Assembly: GCA_009691855.1 (NCBI GenBank)
Contig: SIAI01000014.1
Span: 1-64,000, forward strand
Reading direction: 5' to 3'
DNA length: 64,000 bases
Source: Planctomycetota bacterium
GTDB taxonomy: Bacteria > Planctomycetota > UBA1135 > GCA-002686595
Of the stretch, positions 62,893-64,000 are shown piece after piece; position 1 is the first letter of the stretch; every line of letters begins with the position of its first letter. The notes below the pieces were generated by a model, which did no database searches, was not told the DNA's origin, and saw only the letters and a list, made by a program, of their open reading frames with translations. A program made the position numbers and the translations under genes.

Positions 62893-64000
62893 CTACAAGA
62901 GGACCGGCAGCGCGCGGTGCTCGGCGATGGCCAGCTTCTGCGCCAGGCGGCCGGCCATGGCGTAGAACTCGCGCGCGATGAGCGAGTCGGGCGCGGACAC
63001 CGTGACTGGATCGCCCGCGTCGCCGCCGGCACGCACCACCGGGTTCAACGGCAGGCGGCCCAGCACGGGGAAGTTGTACTTCTTGGCCAGGCGCTCGGCG
63101 CCGCCCGCGCCGAAGATCGGCACGCTGAGCTCGAAGCGCCCGTTGGCGTCGGTGGTGACGCGCTCCACGCCCGCGCCGGTCTCGAGCGCGACCACGGTGC
63201 CGCTCTTCGCGCCCGCTACCGTGCCCGCGACCACGAAGCCGGCCATGTTCTCGACGATGCCCAGGATCTCGACGTTGACCTGGCGGAACATGCCGATGGC
63301 CTTGGTCACGTCGTAGGCCGAGACCGCCTGCGGCGTCGTGACCAGCACGCCGCCCGAGAGCGGCACGATCTGCGCCAGCGAGAGCTGCGCGTCGCCCGTG
63401 CCCGGCGGCATGTCGACGAGCAGGTAATCGAGCCCGCCCCACTCGACGTCGCCCAGGAACTGCTCGATCAGCTTGTGCACCATCGGCCCGCGCCAGATCA
63501 CCGGCTTGTCGTCGGCCAGCAGGTAGCCGATCGACATGGTCTTCACGCCGTGGCGCTCCTTGGGCATGAGCTTCCTGCCCACCGTCTCGGGCTCGCCCGT
63601 CAGGCCCATCATCATGGGGATGTCGGGGCCGTAGACGTCGCAGTCGAGCACGCCCACGCGCGCGCCGGTCTTGCGCAGCGCCACGGCGAGGTTCACGGTC
63701 ACGGTGGACTTGCCCACCCCGCCCTTGCCGCTCGAAACGGCGACGATGTGCTTGATGTCGCCGGCCAGCTTGCGCGGCGGGCCCTGCGAGCCGCGCACCT
63801 CGGCGGTCATGTCCACCTGCACGTCCTTGACCCCGGGCAGCGCGCGCAGGAGCTGCTCGGCCTGGCCCTTCATCTGCTCCTTCACCGGGCAGGCGGGCGT
63901 GGTCAGGTTGATGTTGACCTTGACCTTGCCGCCCTCGATCACGACCTCGCGCACGAAGCCTAGGGTGACGATGTCCTTGAACAGGTCCGGGTCCTGGATC
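62893..64000 (-). CDS. Mrp/ApbC-type Fe-S cluster carrier ATPase, with an unusual insertion (5' end outside window)
   Basis: At least 369 residues; the gene starts beyond 64000. The N-terminal DUF59/MIP18 domain has VNINLTTPACPVKEQM. The deviant Walker A is VSSGKGGVGKSTVTVNLAVAL, followed by DCDVYGPDIPMMMG, PPGTGDAQLSLAQ and GIVENMAGFVV. After this, Mrp proteins normally have CxxC or a short PDTG-type loop; here about 28 residues (VAGTVAGAKSGTVVALETGA and on to TTDANGRFEL) stand in its place, with no cysteine. The chain resumes at VPIFGAGGAERLAKKY. Family members load or carry Fe-S clusters for apo-proteins; this one may not bind a cluster in the usual way. Confidence 0.93.
   Translation of the reverse strand, partial: IQDPDLFKDIVTLGFVREVVIEGGKVKVNINLTTPACPVKEQMKGQAEQLLRALPGVKDVQVDMTAEVRGSQGPPRKLAGDIKHIVAVSSGKGGVGKSTVTVNLAVALRKTGARVGVLDCDVYGPDIPMMMGLTGEPETVGRKLMPKERHGVKTMSIGYLLADDKPVIWRGPMVHKLIEQFLGDVEWGGLDYLLVDMPPGTGDAQLSLAQIVPLSGGVLVTTPQAVSAYDVTKAIGMFRQVNVEILGIVENMAGFVVAGTVAGAKSGTVVALETGAGVERVTTDANGRFELSVPIFGAGGAERLAKKYNFPVLGRLPLNPVVRAGGDAGDPVTVSAPDSLIAREFYAMAGRLAQKLAIAEHRALPVLL

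Overview
The window is about 70% G+C by eye, almost fully coding, and split between both strands. The gene content suggests a Planctomycetota chromosome: a membrane Ser/Thr kinase with a formylglycine-generating-enzyme-like tail next to an ECF sigma factor, secreted PQQ-type and WD40/TolB-type propellers, HEAT and ankyrin proteins, DUF1569, a glycogen synthase-phosphorylase fusion, and frequent GTG/TTG starts with weak Shine-Dalgarno sites. This is inferred from gene content; no rRNA or tRNA is present to prove it.

Layout. 1-8492: the end of a nonribosomal peptide synthetase (NRPS) locus on the minus strand (half-C-A-PCP, an SHMT-like PLP enzyme, a free-standing condensation protein, and a C-A module running off the left edge), with a divergent Sfp-type phosphopantetheinyl transferase. 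8493-8806: three stacked hairpins. 8805-12222: a cell-surface O-acylation group (hexapeptide acyltransferase, SGNH-like protein, MBOAT). 12542-20618: secreted HEAT and PQQ-propeller proteins, ComB-YbjQ pair, membrane Fe-S/TPR protein, a small inverted-repeat element, a lipoprotein and an ankyrin protein. 20636-24265: a very large unrecognised membrane protein. 24431-26167: DEAD-box RNA helicase.

26321-29137 is a decayed island. It holds the tail of an ATP-grasp peptide maturase, the front of a C39-peptidase ABC exporter, and an HlyD adaptor broken by a frameshift and an in-frame amber codon, next to three long palindromic elements. Two of these share a CTAG tetranucleotide, as expected for tandem MITEs. 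The set reads as a dead RiPP (peptide natural product) maturation and export operon.

29144-33187: DUF1569, O-methyltransferase, M61 peptidase and two paralogous small membrane proteins. 33197-42018: glycogen metabolism (a GT3 synthase-GT35 phosphorylase fusion, a GH57 enzyme, a GT4-type transferase, and divergent glgC). 42111-46471: a solitary beta-class DNA methyltransferase, the kinase, and the sigma factor overlapping the kinase tail-to-tail. 46656-55960: two GT87-like membrane proteins, a secreted TPR protein, a DUF4097 lipoprotein, creatininase-thioesterase pair, and a roughly 1040-residue secreted propeller protein. 56038-64000: metF, a DUF6263-like protein, a translationally coupled run (retropepsin-like protease, unknown protein, P-loop kinase), a protein with a histone-H1-like tail, DUF1294, an ArnT-like membrane protein, and an Mrp/ApbC ATPase carrying an unusual insertion.

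The strongest candidates for undescribed biology are the NRPS locus, with its degenerate C domain beside a free-standing active C protein and its SHMT homologue that has lost two active-site tyrosines, and the decayed RiPP island with its palindromic elements.
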